A stretch of 64,000 nt of DNA from Lysobacter helvus (GTDB lineage Bacteria; Pseudomonadota; Gammaproteobacteria; Xanthomonadales; Xanthomonadaceae), in the NCBI RefSeq assembly GCF_018406645.1, contig NZ_AP024546.1:1984001-2048000 (forward strand). Direction: 5' to 3'. Below are positions 55,197 to 64,000 of the stretch, one piece after another. A program made the translations under genes and the position numbers. The notes under the pieces are model-generated. The model was not told the origin of the DNA. It was given only the letters and a program-made list of their open reading frames with translations, and did no database searches. How positions within the stretch are numbered: position 1 is the first letter of the stretch; every line of letters starts with the position of its first letter.

Positions 55197-55210
55197 CAGG
55201 AGGCGCCCGA

Positions 55211-55615
55211 ATGCATCCGCCACCGATTCCGCAGGACGTGATCTACACGGCGCTCTATGCCGCGCTGGGCCTCACCGATTCGATCCTGCAGATCTGGATC
55301 ACGCTGACGTTCGCGGTGATCGTGTCGACCTACATCGCGGGCGATCGCTTCAACCGGCACGTGTACTGGTTGCTGACGTGCCTCTACGCGTTCGCGTCCT
55401 TCATCCTGCTGGTGCGCTTCGGCAGCGCGGCCATGCAGGCCTTCCACTACAAGAACCTGCTGATTGCGCGCGGCTTCGAACCCTGGCCCGTGCCGAACGT
55501 GGTCTCCCTGGTCATCGGCGGAGGGTCCGTGGCCCTGATCATCTCGGGGACCCTCGGGACGCTGTGGTTCGTCCGCTCGACGTGGAAGCAGCTCGAGGGC
55601 CGGCAGGCCGGCTGA
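55211..55615 (+). CDS. Small membrane protein, unknown
   Basis: This 134-residue protein has three predicted transmembrane segments (about 24-44, 50-70, 95-118) and no motif I recognise. It follows the DHFR-like gene by 14 bases and has AGGAGG near the start, so it is probably real and cotranscribed. Confidence 0.72.
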   Translation: MHPPPIPQDVIYTALYAALGLTDSILQIWITLTFAVIVSTYIAGDRFNRHVYWLLTCLYAFASFILLVRFGSAAMQAFHYKNLLIARGFEPWPVPNVVSLVIGGGSVALIISGTLGTLWFVRSTWKQLEGRQAG

Positions 55616-55699
55616 CTTCTTCCTCGCTTCACACAACGCCCATCGTGGACACACCCGCGCGCGCGATGCTGCGCGCCACTCATGCACGGAGACGCAGCG

Positions 55700-56263
55700 A
55701 TGGCGGCCAACATCAGCGGGAGCGGGCGGCGCGGGAACGGATTGCGGTGGGCCATGTGGGGCTTCGCAGCGTTGCTGCTGGCGCTCCCGGCGGTGGCGAT
55801 GCAGTTCGACACCGGCGTGAATTGGACGGCAACCGACTTCCTCACCTGGGGCGCGATGCTCGCCATCGCGTGCGGTGCGTACGAGTTCGGCGCGAGGAGG
55901 ACGGGCAACCGGACCTATCGCGCCGGCGTCGGCGTGGCGGTGGTCACCGGCTTCCTGCTGGTGTGGATCACCCTGGCCGTCGGCATCATCGGCAGCGAAA
56001 CCAATGGCGCGAACCTGATGTTCGCGGGCGTCCTGGCCGTCGGCGGCATCGGCGCGCTGATCGGGCGCTTCCAGCCGCTCGGCATGGCGCGTGCGTTGGT
56101 CGCGACGGCGATCGCGCAGGCCTCGGTGGCGGTGGTCGTGCTGGTCGCAGCGTTGGGGTCGAACCGCGAGGTGCTGGCGCTGACGGCGATCTTCGTCGTG
56201 CTGTGGCTCGTGTCGGCGTGGTTGTTCCGCAATGCCGCGCGCGAGCAGGGCCTGCCGACCTAA
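55700..56263 (+). CDS. Membrane protein, unknown
   Basis: This 187-residue protein has six hydrophobic segments (for example WAMWGFAALLLALPAVAMQF, FLTWGAMLAIACGAYEFGA, AGVGVAVVTGFLLVWITLAVGII). I chose the ATG at 55700 because GGAGA is seven bases upstream. The ATG at 55682 is the alternative. Its stop codon overlaps the stop of the convergent zinc-ribbon gene. Confidence 0.76.
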   Translation: MAANISGSGRRGNGLRWAMWGFAALLLALPAVAMQFDTGVNWTATDFLTWGAMLAIACGAYEFGARRTGNRTYRAGVGVAVVTGFLLVWITLAVGIIGSETNGANLMFAGVLAVGGIGALIGRFQPLGMARALVATAIAQASVAVVVLVAALGSNREVLALTAIFVVLWLVSAWLFRNAAREQGLPT

Positions 56264-56589
56264 CCCGGATGCCGGTAGGCGTGCGCGGCCCACACCAGGG
56301 CCGCGGCGCAGGCGATCGCGACGAACAGGCCGTAGCGCAGGTGGAACGGGATCGGCACGCGGCCCAGTGCCTGTTCCATGACGTTCGTCTCCAGCTTCCA
56401 TCCGTGCTGGCACTGCGAACATGCGAGCTGGTACCGCTTGTCGTAGACGAACCCGAACAGAAGGTCGAATTGGCCGTACGAATACCTGAGCTGCGGGATG
56501 AAGTCCTTGTCTTCCTCGCAACGCGGGCAGTGGTGCGTCTCGGCAGGGCCCACCTGCACGACCCGCTCGCCGCGGCCGATCATGAACAT
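56260..56589 (-). CDS. Zinc-ribbon membrane protein
   Basis: This 109-residue protein has a zinc ribbon (HHCPRCEED and LACSQCQHG, four cysteines) in about residues 18-65 and one C-terminal transmembrane segment (GLFVAIACAAALVWAAHAY). Related proteins begin near MFMIGRG, so I used the ATG at 56589. The ATG at 56601 or 56583 is also possible. The function is unknown. Confidence 0.74.
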   Translation of the reverse strand: MFMIGRGERVVQVGPAETHHCPRCEEDKDFIPQLRYSYGQFDLLFGFVYDKRYQLACSQCQHGWKLETNVMEQALGRVPIPFHLRYGLFVAIACAAALVWAAHAYRHPG

Positions 56590-56723
56590 CACCCGGAACA
56601 TCCCCTGTGCTGGCGCGGATCCCGAAAAGCGGAATCGCGCCAGGATGATCCCGGGCACCCGTCGCGGCGTCAACGATTTCGAGCAGCACCGGCCCATGGG
56701 GTTCGCTCCCTTGGAGGACACGG

Positions 56724-57299
56724 TCAAACCCCCGGCGGATCCGGCCGCAGGTACACCACCAGGCACACGAAGCACAGCGCAATGGCGATCAGGGGTGCGA
56801 ACAACCCCACCACGGTCGCGACCACGAACAAGCCCAGCGTGAACGTGGCCCGCAGCCGCATCCGGTGGCGGATCCGCGCCGGTGCGACATCGGCCGGTGC
56901 GCGCCCGATGAGTTCGGTGATCAGCCCGAGGTACGTCGCGTTCACCAGCACGAAGACCGCCGCGTAGAACGACACGGGCGCCGGCGCCAATTTGCTGCGT
57001 GCCATCCACGCCGTCGACAGCGGCACCAGCGACATCGCGAACAGGTGCGCGAAGTTGGTCCACAGCAGGCGCGGCGTGGCTTCGCGCGCGTAGCGCAGCA
57101 GGTAATGGTGGTTCATCCAGACGATGGCGATGAACACGTAGCTCATCCCGTAGCTCAGCCATGACGGCCAGTGCGCCAGCAGCGCGGCATAGGTGCTTTG
57201 CGCGGGCGGGCGCAGTTCCAGCACCAGCACGGTGATGAGGACGGCGAAGACGCCGTCGGAAAACAGGGTCAGGCGTTCCGGCGTGGCCTTGCGGAGCAT
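56724..57299 (-). CDS. TMEM175-type potassium channel family protein
   Basis: This 191-residue membrane protein begins [27 protein letters not shown]. The [15 protein letters not shown] start is the hallmark of bacterial TMEM175/DUF1211 proteins. It has six hydrophobic segments, as a one-repeat subunit that would assemble as a tetramer. Potassium permeation is known for bacterial members but is not proven here. The ATG at 57299 is the start used by related proteins, and longer readings lead into the divergent msrA region. Confidence 0.88.
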   Translation of the reverse strand: MLRKATPERLTLFSDGVFAVLITVLVLELRPPAQSTYAALLAHWPSWLSYGMSYVFIAIVWMNHHYLLRYAREATPRLLWTNFAHLFAMSLVPLSTAWMARSKLAPAPVSFYAAVFVLVNATYLGLITELIGRAPADVAPARIRHRMRLRATFTLGLFVVATVVGLFAPLIAIALCFVCLVVYLRPDPPGV

Positions 57300-57394
57300 C
57301 GTGGGCGCCCCTATCCATTGGGTCCGGGCGATCGACGTCGGTCGACCCGGCCGGGGCGCAATATCGCACCCCCACCCGACGAGGACCAAGCACG

Positions 57395-57901
57395 ATGACC
57401 ACGCAAACGAGTACCGCGCTGCTGGCCGGCGGCTGCTTCTGGGGCATGCAGGACCTGATCCGGCGCCAGCCCGGCATCCTCGCCACGCGCGTGGGCTACA
57501 GCGGCGGCGACGTGCCGAACGCGACCTACCGCAACCACGGCACGCACGCCGAGGCGATCGAGATCACCTTCGATCCGGCGCAGACGAGCTATCGCGACAT
57601 CCTGGAGTTCTTCTTCCAGATCCACGACCCGTCGACGAAGAACCGCCAGGGCAACGACGTCGGCATGAGCTATCGCTCGGCGATCTTCTACCTGGACGAC
57701 GAACAGAAGCGCGTGGCCGAAGACACGATCGCGGATGTCGATGCGTCGGGTTTGTGGCCGGGCAAGGTGGTCACCGAAGTCTCGCCGGCCGGCCCGTTCT
57801 GGCAAGCCGAACCGGAACACCAGGATTACCTGGAGCGTTATCCCGAGGGCTACACCTGCCACGTGATCCGCCCGGGCTGGAAGCTGCCGAAGCGCGCGTG
57901 A
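57395..57901 (+). CDS. msrA: Peptide methionine sulfoxide reductase A
   Basis: This 168-residue enzyme reduces the S-epimer of methionine sulfoxide in proteins, using thioredoxin. The catalytic cysteine is in the GCFWG motif (about residues 13-17), and the family stretches [20 protein letters not shown] and [13 protein letters not shown] follow. There is no signal peptide, so it acts in the cytoplasm. GAGGACC precedes the ATG. The resolving cysteine near the C-terminus ([12 protein letters not shown]) is present. Confidence 0.97.
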   Translation: MTTQTSTALLAGGCFWGMQDLIRRQPGILATRVGYSGGDVPNATYRNHGTHAEAIEITFDPAQTSYRDILEFFFQIHDPSTKNRQGNDVGMSYRSAIFYLDDEQKRVAEDTIADVDASGLWPGKVVTEVSPAGPFWQAEPEHQDYLERYPEGYTCHVIRPGWKLPKRA

Positions 57902-57949
57902 CGCGGGGGTTTGCTACCGTGGCGCGCAACGCGAGCGGGGCCAACGTCG

Positions 57950-58372
57950 ATGCGGTATTGGCACCAGAAAGTCGTCGACTGCTTCGAAGCCCAGGGCCTG
58001 ATGACGACGCTGGGCGCGAGGCTCGCGTCCGTTGCGGAAGGCGAGGTGCACATCTCGCTGCCTTCCCGCCCGGAGATCTGCCAGCAGAACGGCTACGTCC
58101 ACGCGGGTGCGCTCACCACCATCCTGGACAGCGCGTGCGGCTTCGCCGCGCTGAGCGTGGCGCCGGACGACTGCGACGTATTGACCGTTGAATTCAAGGT
58201 CAACCTCCTGCGACCTGCGCTCGCGGACCATTTCGTCGCCATCGGCAAGGTCAGGAAGGCCGGCAGGATGCTGACGGTGTGCACCGCTGAAATCCTGGCG
58301 ACGCAAGACGGGAAAGACGTCTCCATCGCCCTCATGCAGGCCACGATCGCCAATCTTTCGAAGACCCGGTAG
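57950..58372 (+). CDS. Hotdog-fold thioesterase (PaaI-like)
   Basis: This 140-residue protein contains QQNGYVHAGALTTILDSACGFAAL, the conserved hotdog helix with GYVHAG, and ends TAEILATQDGKDVSIALMQATIA. PaaI-like proteins hydrolyse acyl-CoA thioesters. The start at 57950 (RYWHQKVVDCFEAQG) is chosen by length, as no strong ribosome site is seen and a longer reading adds an unlike tail. It lies 48 bases after msrA on the same strand. Confidence 0.86.
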   Translation: MRYWHQKVVDCFEAQGLMTTLGARLASVAEGEVHISLPSRPEICQQNGYVHAGALTTILDSACGFAALSVAPDDCDVLTVEFKVNLLRPALADHFVAIGKVRKAGRMLTVCTAEILATQDGKDVSIALMQATIANLSKTR

Positions 58373-58431
58373 GCGCAAGCGCCGGTCGTCTTGGGTAAGC
58401 TCGCGTCGTTCGATGTTCGGGGGAGAACACG

Positions 58432-59781
58432 ATGCATCGTTTCGGGCAGGGCGTTGCGTGGGCGCTGGGGAGCTGCGCGGTCGCCGTCGTCGTGGCGTAT
58501 CTCGCCGTCGTGGCGATCAACTGGTTCGACGAGCCGCCGTCGGCCGATGCGCAGGCGCTTGCACGCATCACGGGCGACCGGCCGATCATTCCCGACCAAA
58601 GCAACGCTTACATCCTGTTCCTCGGCCTGTCGGCGCCGTTGCAGGAAGACCCCTTCATCCGCGGCCAGGAACGCAATCGCTTCCTGACGCGGGTCCAGCC
58701 GTGGAAAGCGGGGGACGCTCCGGTCTATTTGCCCGGACGGGAAGTGCAATACAAAGGGTCACGCACGCCGGCGATCGCGGCCATCGCGGAGGCCTGCGGG
58801 AAGTTCGACACGGACAGCGCGGAATGCGTGCGCCTGGTGCATGCGGACCCGGCGCAGGTCGCGCAGTGGCTGGATTCGGAATCGTGGTTGCTGGCGCGCT
58901 ACGAGGACCTCGTGGCGCTGCGCCAGTGGCGCGAACGCGTGCCGAACGACATGGCGGCGCCCATGCCGTCCTTCCTCGTCGCCCGGGATGGGCAACTGTT
59001 GTTGCTCATGCAGTCCTGGCAGCACGCACGCGCAGGGCAGGGCGATGCCGCGCGCGCCCTGTTGCAGGACGACCTCGCGTTCTGGCGCATGGTGCTGCAA
59101 TCGAGCGACACGCTGATCACCAAGATGATCGCCACGGGTGCCGTCGAACGGAACCTCGCGCTGGGCAACCTGGCGCTGCGCGATCTGCACGCTGCCGGCA
59201 AACCCGCCGCGCCGCCCGATGCGTGGCAGACGCCCCTCAGCCTGGCGGAGCGTTCCATGCAGCGCCCGTTCGCGGGTGAGTTCCGCTTCCAGTCCGGATC
59301 GCTGCAGCCCATCGCGGACGCGTTCGGCACCGATCGCCTGAGCGATTGGTTCAAGCGCCCGATGCTGAAGGTGCAGGCAACGAACAACCTGTCCGCAGCG
59401 CGGTTCCGTGCGGCGGGCCTGCGGTTCGACGCCGACTATCCCGCGTTGCCGGCCGCGGCCAACATGCAGGCACCGACCGGGCGGTGCGACGGCCTCTACA
59501 ACTTCGTCGGGTGCGTGCTGTACGGCATCGGCGCCGCGAGCGACGACGCGCAGTACGCATTGCGCGTGGCCGACCTCGAAGGCGAGCGCCGCGCGACGTT
59601 GCTGGCGGCGGAGCTGCGTGCCGCCGGTGCGGACGCAACGGACCTTGCGCAACGTGTGCAGGCTTCGCCGCTGAAGAACCCGTACACCGGCCAACCGTTC
59701 GAATGGGATGCGGCGAACAAGCGCATCGTGTTCACCGGGATGGCGAAGGGAACGCATGCGCGCCATGCGGTGCCGCTGTGA
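58432..59781 (+). CDS. Membrane-anchored protein, paralogue 1 of 2
   Basis: This 449-residue protein has one N-terminal transmembrane segment (about 8-28) followed by NWFDEPPSADAQAL and a large periplasm-facing alpha-rich part. It shares with the next gene NW-x-DEPPS, LALGNLALRDLHAAGKPAAPPD and, near the C-terminus, KNPYTGQPFEWDAA and VFTGMAKG. GGGGGAG precedes the ATG. I do not recognise the family and cannot give a function. It ends where the next gene starts (TGATG). Confidence 0.8.
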   Translation: MHRFGQGVAWALGSCAVAVVVAYLAVVAINWFDEPPSADAQALARITGDRPIIPDQSNAYILFLGLSAPLQEDPFIRGQERNRFLTRVQPWKAGDAPVYLPGREVQYKGSRTPAIAAIAEACGKFDTDSAECVRLVHADPAQVAQWLDSESWLLARYEDLVALRQWRERVPNDMAAPMPSFLVARDGQLLLLMQSWQHARAGQGDAARALLQDDLAFWRMVLQSSDTLITKMIATGAVERNLALGNLALRDLHAAGKPAAPPDAWQTPLSLAERSMQRPFAGEFRFQSGSLQPIADAFGTDRLSDWFKRPMLKVQATNNLSAARFRAAGLRFDADYPALPAAANMQAPTGRCDGLYNFVGCVLYGIGAASDDAQYALRVADLEGERRATLLAAELRAAGADATDLAQRVQASPLKNPYTGQPFEWDAANKRIVFTGMAKGTHARHAVPL

Positions 59782-61148
59782 TGCCGATGCCACGCGCAGT
59801 GCGGGTGATCGCGTGGATCGTGGCGGGTCTCCTGCTGCTGGTCGTCGCGTTGTACGGCGTGATGGTGGCGATCAACTGGAACGACGAGCCGCCGTCGGTG
59901 GCGTCGCAGGAACTGGTCCGTGCCGTCCGCGATCGGCCGGCGGTGCCGGACCAGGACAATGCGTTCGTCTTCATGCTCGGGATGGGGGCGCCGCCCGGCG
60001 CGGATCCGGTCGCCATGGGGCGGACGCGCATGGCGTTCCTGCGGAACATGGCGGCCTGGAATCCGCATGCACCGCCGTTCGACTTCCCGGGCAAGGAAGT
60101 CAACGTCAAGGAACGCAGGTCGCCGGCGATCACCGCGATGGCCGAAGCGTGCTTCGACGGCAGCGCTGCGTGCGTTCAACAGTGGCAACGGCATCCCGAA
60201 CGGGTCGACCAGTGGCTTGCTTCGGAGTCGTGGTTGCTCGAGCGTTACCTTCGGCTCATCCAGTTCCACCAATGGCGCGAAGAGATCCCGCGCGACATGG
60301 GCACGCCGTTCGTCCGTTACCAGCACGCGATCAACGGGCAGCAACTGCTCCTCGCGAACGCCTGGACGCTCGCGCGCGACGGCAAGGGCGATGCCGCGCG
60401 TGCGCTGCTCGATCAGGACCTGGCGTTCTGGCGCATGTTGCTGCGATCGTCGGATACGACGCTGGCGAAGATCATCTCGAGCGCCGCGATCCGGCATCAT
60501 TTCGCGCTGGGCAACCTGGTGCTTCGCGAACTGCACGCTCGCGGCCAGCCCGCCGCGCCGCCTGACGGCTGGCGCACGCCGCTGACGCGCGAGGAGCGAT
60601 CGATGCGCCGCGTGCTGGCGGGCGAAGCGACCTTCATCGCTGCATCGCTCGGTCCGTCGCTGCAAGACGGCGACGTTCCCGGCGGGCGCGTCGGCCGGTG
60701 GATCCTGCAACCGATGTACAAGCCGCAGGCGACGCGCAATCTCTACGCCGCCCGCACGATGCGCATGGCCAGTCGCATGGACGCGGACTATCGCGCGCTG
60801 CCGCAAGCGTTGCGCGACGCGGCGGCGTCGGCGCCGCAGCACGGCGAGGACGTCTACCGCGCCTACAACCCGCTCGGCTACGTCCTGTTCCGCATCACCA
60901 CCGAGACCGACCCGATGCGGTACGCCGTTCGCGTGAGCGATGTGGAGGGCGAGCGTCGCGCCGCGATGCTGGCGGTGGAACTGCGCGCTGCCAACGCGAC
61001 ACCGGCGGATGCCGCGCGTCGCATCCGGGCCTCCGCGCTGAAGGACCCGTACACCGGGGAGCCCATGGTGTGGGACGCCGCGACGCAAAGCGTCGTGTTC
61101 AAGGGGATGGATCCGGACACGCGTGCAAGGCACGCGATCCTGCTCTGA
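59781..61148 (+). CDS. Membrane-anchored protein, paralogue 2 of 2
   Basis: This 455-residue protein is a diverged copy of the previous one. It has one N-terminal transmembrane segment (about 9-29), NWNDEPPSVASQEL, LALGNL-type text (FALGNLVLRELHARGQPAAPPD) and KDPYTGEPMVWDAATQ with VFKGMDPD at the end. By eye the two match over their whole length with many substitutions, which points to an old tandem duplication. They overlap by one base and are likely cotranscribed. The function is unknown. Confidence 0.8.
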   Translation: MPMPRAVRVIAWIVAGLLLLVVALYGVMVAINWNDEPPSVASQELVRAVRDRPAVPDQDNAFVFMLGMGAPPGADPVAMGRTRMAFLRNMAAWNPHAPPFDFPGKEVNVKERRSPAITAMAEACFDGSAACVQQWQRHPERVDQWLASESWLLERYLRLIQFHQWREEIPRDMGTPFVRYQHAINGQQLLLANAWTLARDGKGDAARALLDQDLAFWRMLLRSSDTTLAKIISSAAIRHHFALGNLVLRELHARGQPAAPPDGWRTPLTREERSMRRVLAGEATFIAASLGPSLQDGDVPGGRVGRWILQPMYKPQATRNLYAARTMRMASRMDADYRALPQALRDAAASAPQHGEDVYRAYNPLGYVLFRITTETDPMRYAVRVSDVEGERRAAMLAVELRAANATPADAARRIRASALKDPYTGEPMVWDAATQSVVFKGMDPDTRARHAILL

Positions 61149-61170
61149 TGTCGAGCCACGGGAGCGCGCC

Positions 61171-61485
61171 ATGATCGAGGCTTTCGAATCCTTGTCGCTT
61201 GCCGCCACGACGGCCATCGTCGCGGTGACGTCCTTGTTGCTCCTGCTCGCGATCGCATCCCTGTTGCGGTGTCGGTGGTTGTGGGTGGCGGCGGTGGTCG
61301 TCCCGCTCGCCGTCGCGTATGTCGCCTATTGGGCGCCGGTATGGTTCGGGGGACGGGATCCGTCCGCGTATTCGGCCTGGGAATCCCTCTTCATGGTGGC
61401 GTGGGGCGGCGTCGGCATGCTGGCGTGCCTGTTGCTGGCGATCTTCCTTCGCCAGCGGCGCGCACGAAGCAATCCGGCTCGATAG
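61171..61485 (+). CDS. Small membrane protein, unknown
   Basis: This 104-residue protein has three hydrophobic segments (for example TTAIVAVTSLLLLLAIASLL, VAAVVVPLAVAYVAYW, VAWGGVGMLACLLLAIFL) and a basic C-terminus. The ATG at 61171 has GGGAG upstream. It follows the paralogue pair by 22 bases, so cotranscription is likely. Confidence 0.72.
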   Translation: MIEAFESLSLAATTAIVAVTSLLLLLAIASLLRCRWLWVAAVVVPLAVAYVAYWAPVWFGGRDPSAYSAWESLFMVAWGGVGMLACLLLAIFLRQRRARSNPAR

Positions 61486-61569
61486 CCGTCGGGTGAAGGC
61501 GGCCTTTACGCGCCCCGGTCGGGTTAGGCGTATATCGTCGTTTCCCATCCCCGCACACGGAGTGCCGCC

Positions 61570-62004
61570 ATGAACCGTCTGCTTTCCCTCGCCGGCCTGA
61601 CCCTGGTCCTGGCGTCCCCCGCCGCGTTCGCGAAGGGCAAGGTCGATTGCAACCTGCGTTTCAACATGAGCGGCTGGTCGGTGCTGTACAAGACCGCCTC
61701 CGGCAGCGGCACGATCACCTGCGACAACGGCCAGAAGATGAATGTCACCGTCAGCGCGAAGGGCGGCGGCCTGAGCGTGGGCAAGCAGAAGATCGAAGGC
61801 GGCACCGGCGATTTCAGCGGCGTCAGCGACATCAAGGAAACGCTGGGCAGCTACGCCTCTGCCGAGGCGCACGCGGGCGCGGCGAAATCCGGTACCGCGC
61901 AGGTCATGGTGAAGGGCGACACGGAGCTCAAGCTCGCCGGCGCCGGCAAGGGCTGGGACGTCGGCATCACCTTCGGCAAGTTCACGATCGCGAAGGCGAA
62001 GTAA
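61570..62004 (+). CDS. Small secreted protein, unknown
   Basis: This 144-residue protein has a signal peptide ending PAAFAKG (about residue 22), then a beta-rich Gly/Lys-rich mature part such as SGSGTITCDNGQKMNVTVSAKGGGLSVG. Two cysteines (in VDCNLRF and ITCDNG) could form a disulfide. GGAG precedes the ATG. No family I recognise. It ends at a strong terminator. Confidence 0.82.
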   Translation: MNRLLSLAGLTLVLASPAAFAKGKVDCNLRFNMSGWSVLYKTASGSGTITCDNGQKMNVTVSAKGGGLSVGKQKIEGGTGDFSGVSDIKETLGSYASAEAHAGAAKSGTAQVMVKGDTELKLAGAGKGWDVGITFGKFTIAKAK

Positions 62005-62036
62005 TCGTCGCAACGCTTCACGCGTGCACACACGGG

Positions 62037-62062
62037 AAAGCCCGCAGCGATGCGGGCTTTTT
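62037..62062. terminator. Intrinsic terminator at a convergent junction
   Basis: AAAGCCCGC (62037-62045), loop AGCGAT and GCGGGCTTT (62052-62060) form a perfect 9-bp stem followed by TT. It lies 33 bases after the secreted-protein stop, and its last base is the first of the POT stop codon. It can work on both strands. Confidence 0.88.
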
Positions 62063-63798
62063 CATTTGACCCCGTGCATCCACCGTTTCAGGAACACGAA
62101 CGTCAGCAACAGGAACGCGCCCGCCGACACGAGGCCGATGATCCACATCAGCTCGAACAGGTGCGCGTACTTGGCCGCCGCGGCAACGGCATCGATCGCG
62201 CCGCTTTCCGGGATGTCGATCGACGCCAGCTTCCCGAACTGCGCCGCCAGCACTTCCGAATATGCCGTCGCCAGCCAGAAGCCGCCCATCATCAGGCCGA
62301 CGACCTGCGCGACCGACAGCTGCGTCACCGCTGAAAGACCGATCGGCGACAGGCACATCTCGCCGATTTCCAGCAGCAGGTAAGCCAGCACCAGCCACCA
62401 CACGCTTGCCATCGCGCCGGTCGCGGCGACGTGCTGCGTGGCCTGCAGCAACGGCAGGAACGCCAGCGCCGCGAACAACAACCCGAACACGCTCTTCAGC
62501 GGCTTGCTCGGATTCATGCCGCGCTTCTCCAGCCATGGCCACAGCCACGCGAAGAAGGGCGAGAGGATCACGACGAAGAACGAACCAAGGAACGTGAGCG
62601 AACCCGCCGTCTGCGGCACCAGGATCACGTCGCGGAAACACGCCACCGCCATCGCGAGCGCCAGCACGATCACCGCGGTGGTCGCCAGCGCGTGGTTGCC
62701 GCGGTCGCTCGCCTTCAACGCGATCACGATGCCGATCGGCGTGCCCGCCATCAGGTACACCGACCACGGCACCGTGCCGCTGGCGTCGCTGACCATCGAC
62801 GGGAACATGTCCTTCGTCATCAGGCGATCGGTGAAGGTGAGCCACGACCCGTAGGTCTGCTCGTACAAGGTGAAGAACACCAGCACCGCCAGGATGATCA
62901 CGATCAGCGCGAACATCTGCTGGCGCTGCACGCGATCGCAGCGCGCCACCAGGTACCAGGCGAACCACGCGAGGAACACCGCGGCCACCACGTGCATCGC
63001 GTTTTCCACCGTGGCCGTGCGCTGGATCAGCTGCCACACCACCGCCACGCCCGCGAACGACCCCAGGTAGATCCACCACTCGCGTGGCAACCCACCCACG
63101 CGTTCGCGCAACGCGACCGGATCGCGCGGCTCCGCGTGGCCATGCAGGTACTTCTGTCCCCACAGGAACATCGCCAGGCCCGCCACCATGCCGATGCCCG
63201 CTGCGCCGAACCCGTACTTCCACCCGTAGGTCTCGCCGAGGAACGCGCAGATCAAGCCGGCGAACAACCCGCCAACGTTGATGCCCGCATAGAACAAGGT
63301 GAATCCGGAATCGCGCCGCGGATCATCGTCCGCGTACAGCTTGCCGACGATGGTGGAGATGTTCGGCTTCAAAAAGCCTACGCCCATGATGATCAGCGCG
63401 AGCGAGAGGTAGAACACCTGCAGCGCGCCTTCGTCGCGCACGACCACGCCGTTCACCAGTCGGGCGTCCTGGCCTTCGAACGCCATGCCGAAATGCCCGA
63501 GGCACAACAGCACGCCGCCGAGCACCACGGCCTTGCGCATCCCGAGCCAGCGATCCGCCAGCAGGCCGCCGATCACGGGCACCGCGTACACGAGCCCGCC
63601 GTATGCGCCGATCAATTCGTAGCCCGCGTCGTCGTTGAAGCGGTGGTGCTTCAGCAAATAGAGCAGCAGCAACGCCTTCATCCCGTAGAAGGAGAAGCGC
63701 TCCCACATCTCGGTGAAGAAGCAGACGAACACCCCCTTCGGGTGCCCCATGAAGTCCTCGCTGCGCGGGATGTCGGTGAAGGCGGTGACTGCGGACAC
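62062..63798 (-). CDS. POT/PTR2 family peptide transporter
   Basis: This 578-residue transporter has TEMWERFSFYGMKALLLLYLL near the N-terminus, the family proton motif ExxERFxFYG, and LIIMGVGFLKPNISTIVGKLY as the second signature. It has many transmembrane segments. I used the GTG at 63798 (SAVTAFTDIPRSEDFMGHPKG) since GGAG lies about ten bases upstream. The ATG at 63750 is an alternative. It differs clearly from the POT gene at 26-27.6 kb, so the two probably differ in substrate. Confidence 0.9.
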   Translation of the reverse strand: MSAVTAFTDIPRSEDFMGHPKGVFVCFFTEMWERFSFYGMKALLLLYLLKHHRFNDDAGYELIGAYGGLVYAVPVIGGLLADRWLGMRKAVVLGGVLLCLGHFGMAFEGQDARLVNGVVVRDEGALQVFYLSLALIIMGVGFLKPNISTIVGKLYADDDPRRDSGFTLFYAGINVGGLFAGLICAFLGETYGWKYGFGAAGIGMVAGLAMFLWGQKYLHGHAEPRDPVALRERVGGLPREWWIYLGSFAGVAVVWQLIQRTATVENAMHVVAAVFLAWFAWYLVARCDRVQRQQMFALIVIILAVLVFFTLYEQTYGSWLTFTDRLMTKDMFPSMVSDASGTVPWSVYLMAGTPIGIVIALKASDRGNHALATTAVIVLALAMAVACFRDVILVPQTAGSLTFLGSFFVVILSPFFAWLWPWLEKRGMNPSKPLKSVFGLLFAALAFLPLLQATQHVAATGAMASVWWLVLAYLLLEIGEMCLSPIGLSAVTQLSVAQVVGLMMGGFWLATAYSEVLAAQFGKLASIDIPESGAIDAVAAAAKYAHLFELMWIIGLVSAGAFLLLTFVFLKRWMHGVK

Positions 63799-63956
63799 GC
63801 GAGGCGACTCCGTGGGCGGCGTGGCCGGAGCATACCCTCGGCGCCCGCAAAGCCCCGCCCCGGCTGGACTTGGGGCCGGCCCCCGGCGTAGGGTTGGCCG
63901 CGCTTTTCGAACCAACCTGCGGACCGTGCGTCCGCGTCCTGCGAGGATCACGCCCC

Positions 63957-64000
63957 GTGTCCCAACCCGCCACGCCCGGCCTCGCGCCGCGCAACGAATT
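63957..64000 (+). CDS. Start of an unidentified gene cut by the window end
   Basis: A GTG at 63957, with GAGGA about ten bases upstream, opens SQPATPGLAPRNE and continues past base 64000. It is divergent from the POT gene. Only 14 full codons are visible, so the product cannot be named and the start itself is uncertain. Confidence 0.35.
   Translation, partial: MSQPATPGLAPRNE

Overview
The window is very GC-rich, with G or C at most third codon positions. The gene set is that of a Gram-negative gammaproteobacterium: an octaprenyl diphosphate synthase, two large autotransporters with outer-membrane barrels, a TonB-dependent receptor, RmlBACD and a lipoprotein. Protein wording and gene order resemble the Xanthomonadaceae (Lysobacter, Luteimonas, Xanthomonas). 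This placement is inferred from the look of the proteins, not from a search. I see no rRNA, tRNA, CRISPR array, transposase, integrase or phage gene. The DNA looks like ordinary chromosome with a few accessory loci.

Layout. Bases 1-4500 hold the 5' part of ispB (reverse), then a glycine riboswitch with one textbook aptamer and one degenerate aptamer in front of gcvP, then a PilZ protein. Bases 4750-24300 hold an orphan LuxR-type response regulator and two giant autotransporters (1851 and 2949 residues) that flank ssb and the dTDP-L-rhamnose operon rfbBACD. Bases 24400-38650 hold a sulfatase, a POT peptide transporter, an HPt/hybrid-kinase pair, an M14 carboxypeptidase, dxs, a REP-type repeat pair, an HNH nuclease and an acyl-CoA dehydrogenase with a lipoprotein partner.

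Bases 38880-46560 hold two small forward genes around a perfect 20-bp palindrome. They are followed by a reverse cassette of TonB receptor, YfiR-like protein and CHASE8-like hybrid kinase, then a beta-propeller protein and a split YeeE/YedE transporter. Bases 46540-48530 are a compact reverse operon (VOC protein, STAS-like protein, ECF sigma factor, membrane protein). The rest is mostly small membrane proteins, a LytS/LytTR two-component pair, a DHFR-like reductase, a TMEM175-type channel, msrA, a hotdog thioesterase, a tandem pair of paralogous membrane-anchored proteins, a small secreted protein and a second POT transporter. A 44-base start of another gene lies at the right edge.

How genes work together. 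The rfb genes supply dTDP-L-rhamnose for surface polysaccharide, and the flanking autotransporters are also surface products, so 5.5-24.3 kb reads as a cell-surface region. The TonB receptor, YfiR-like protein and kinase overlap or nearly touch and look like one envelope-sensing unit. The two other phosphotransfer pairs overlap and look translationally coupled. I found no clear toxin, defence or biosynthetic cluster. The best candidates for something less described are the TonB/YfiR/hybrid-kinase cassette, the cysteine pairs in the giant autotransporters, the ECF operon without a recognisable anti-sigma domain, and the tandem paralogue pair at 58.4-61.1 kb.
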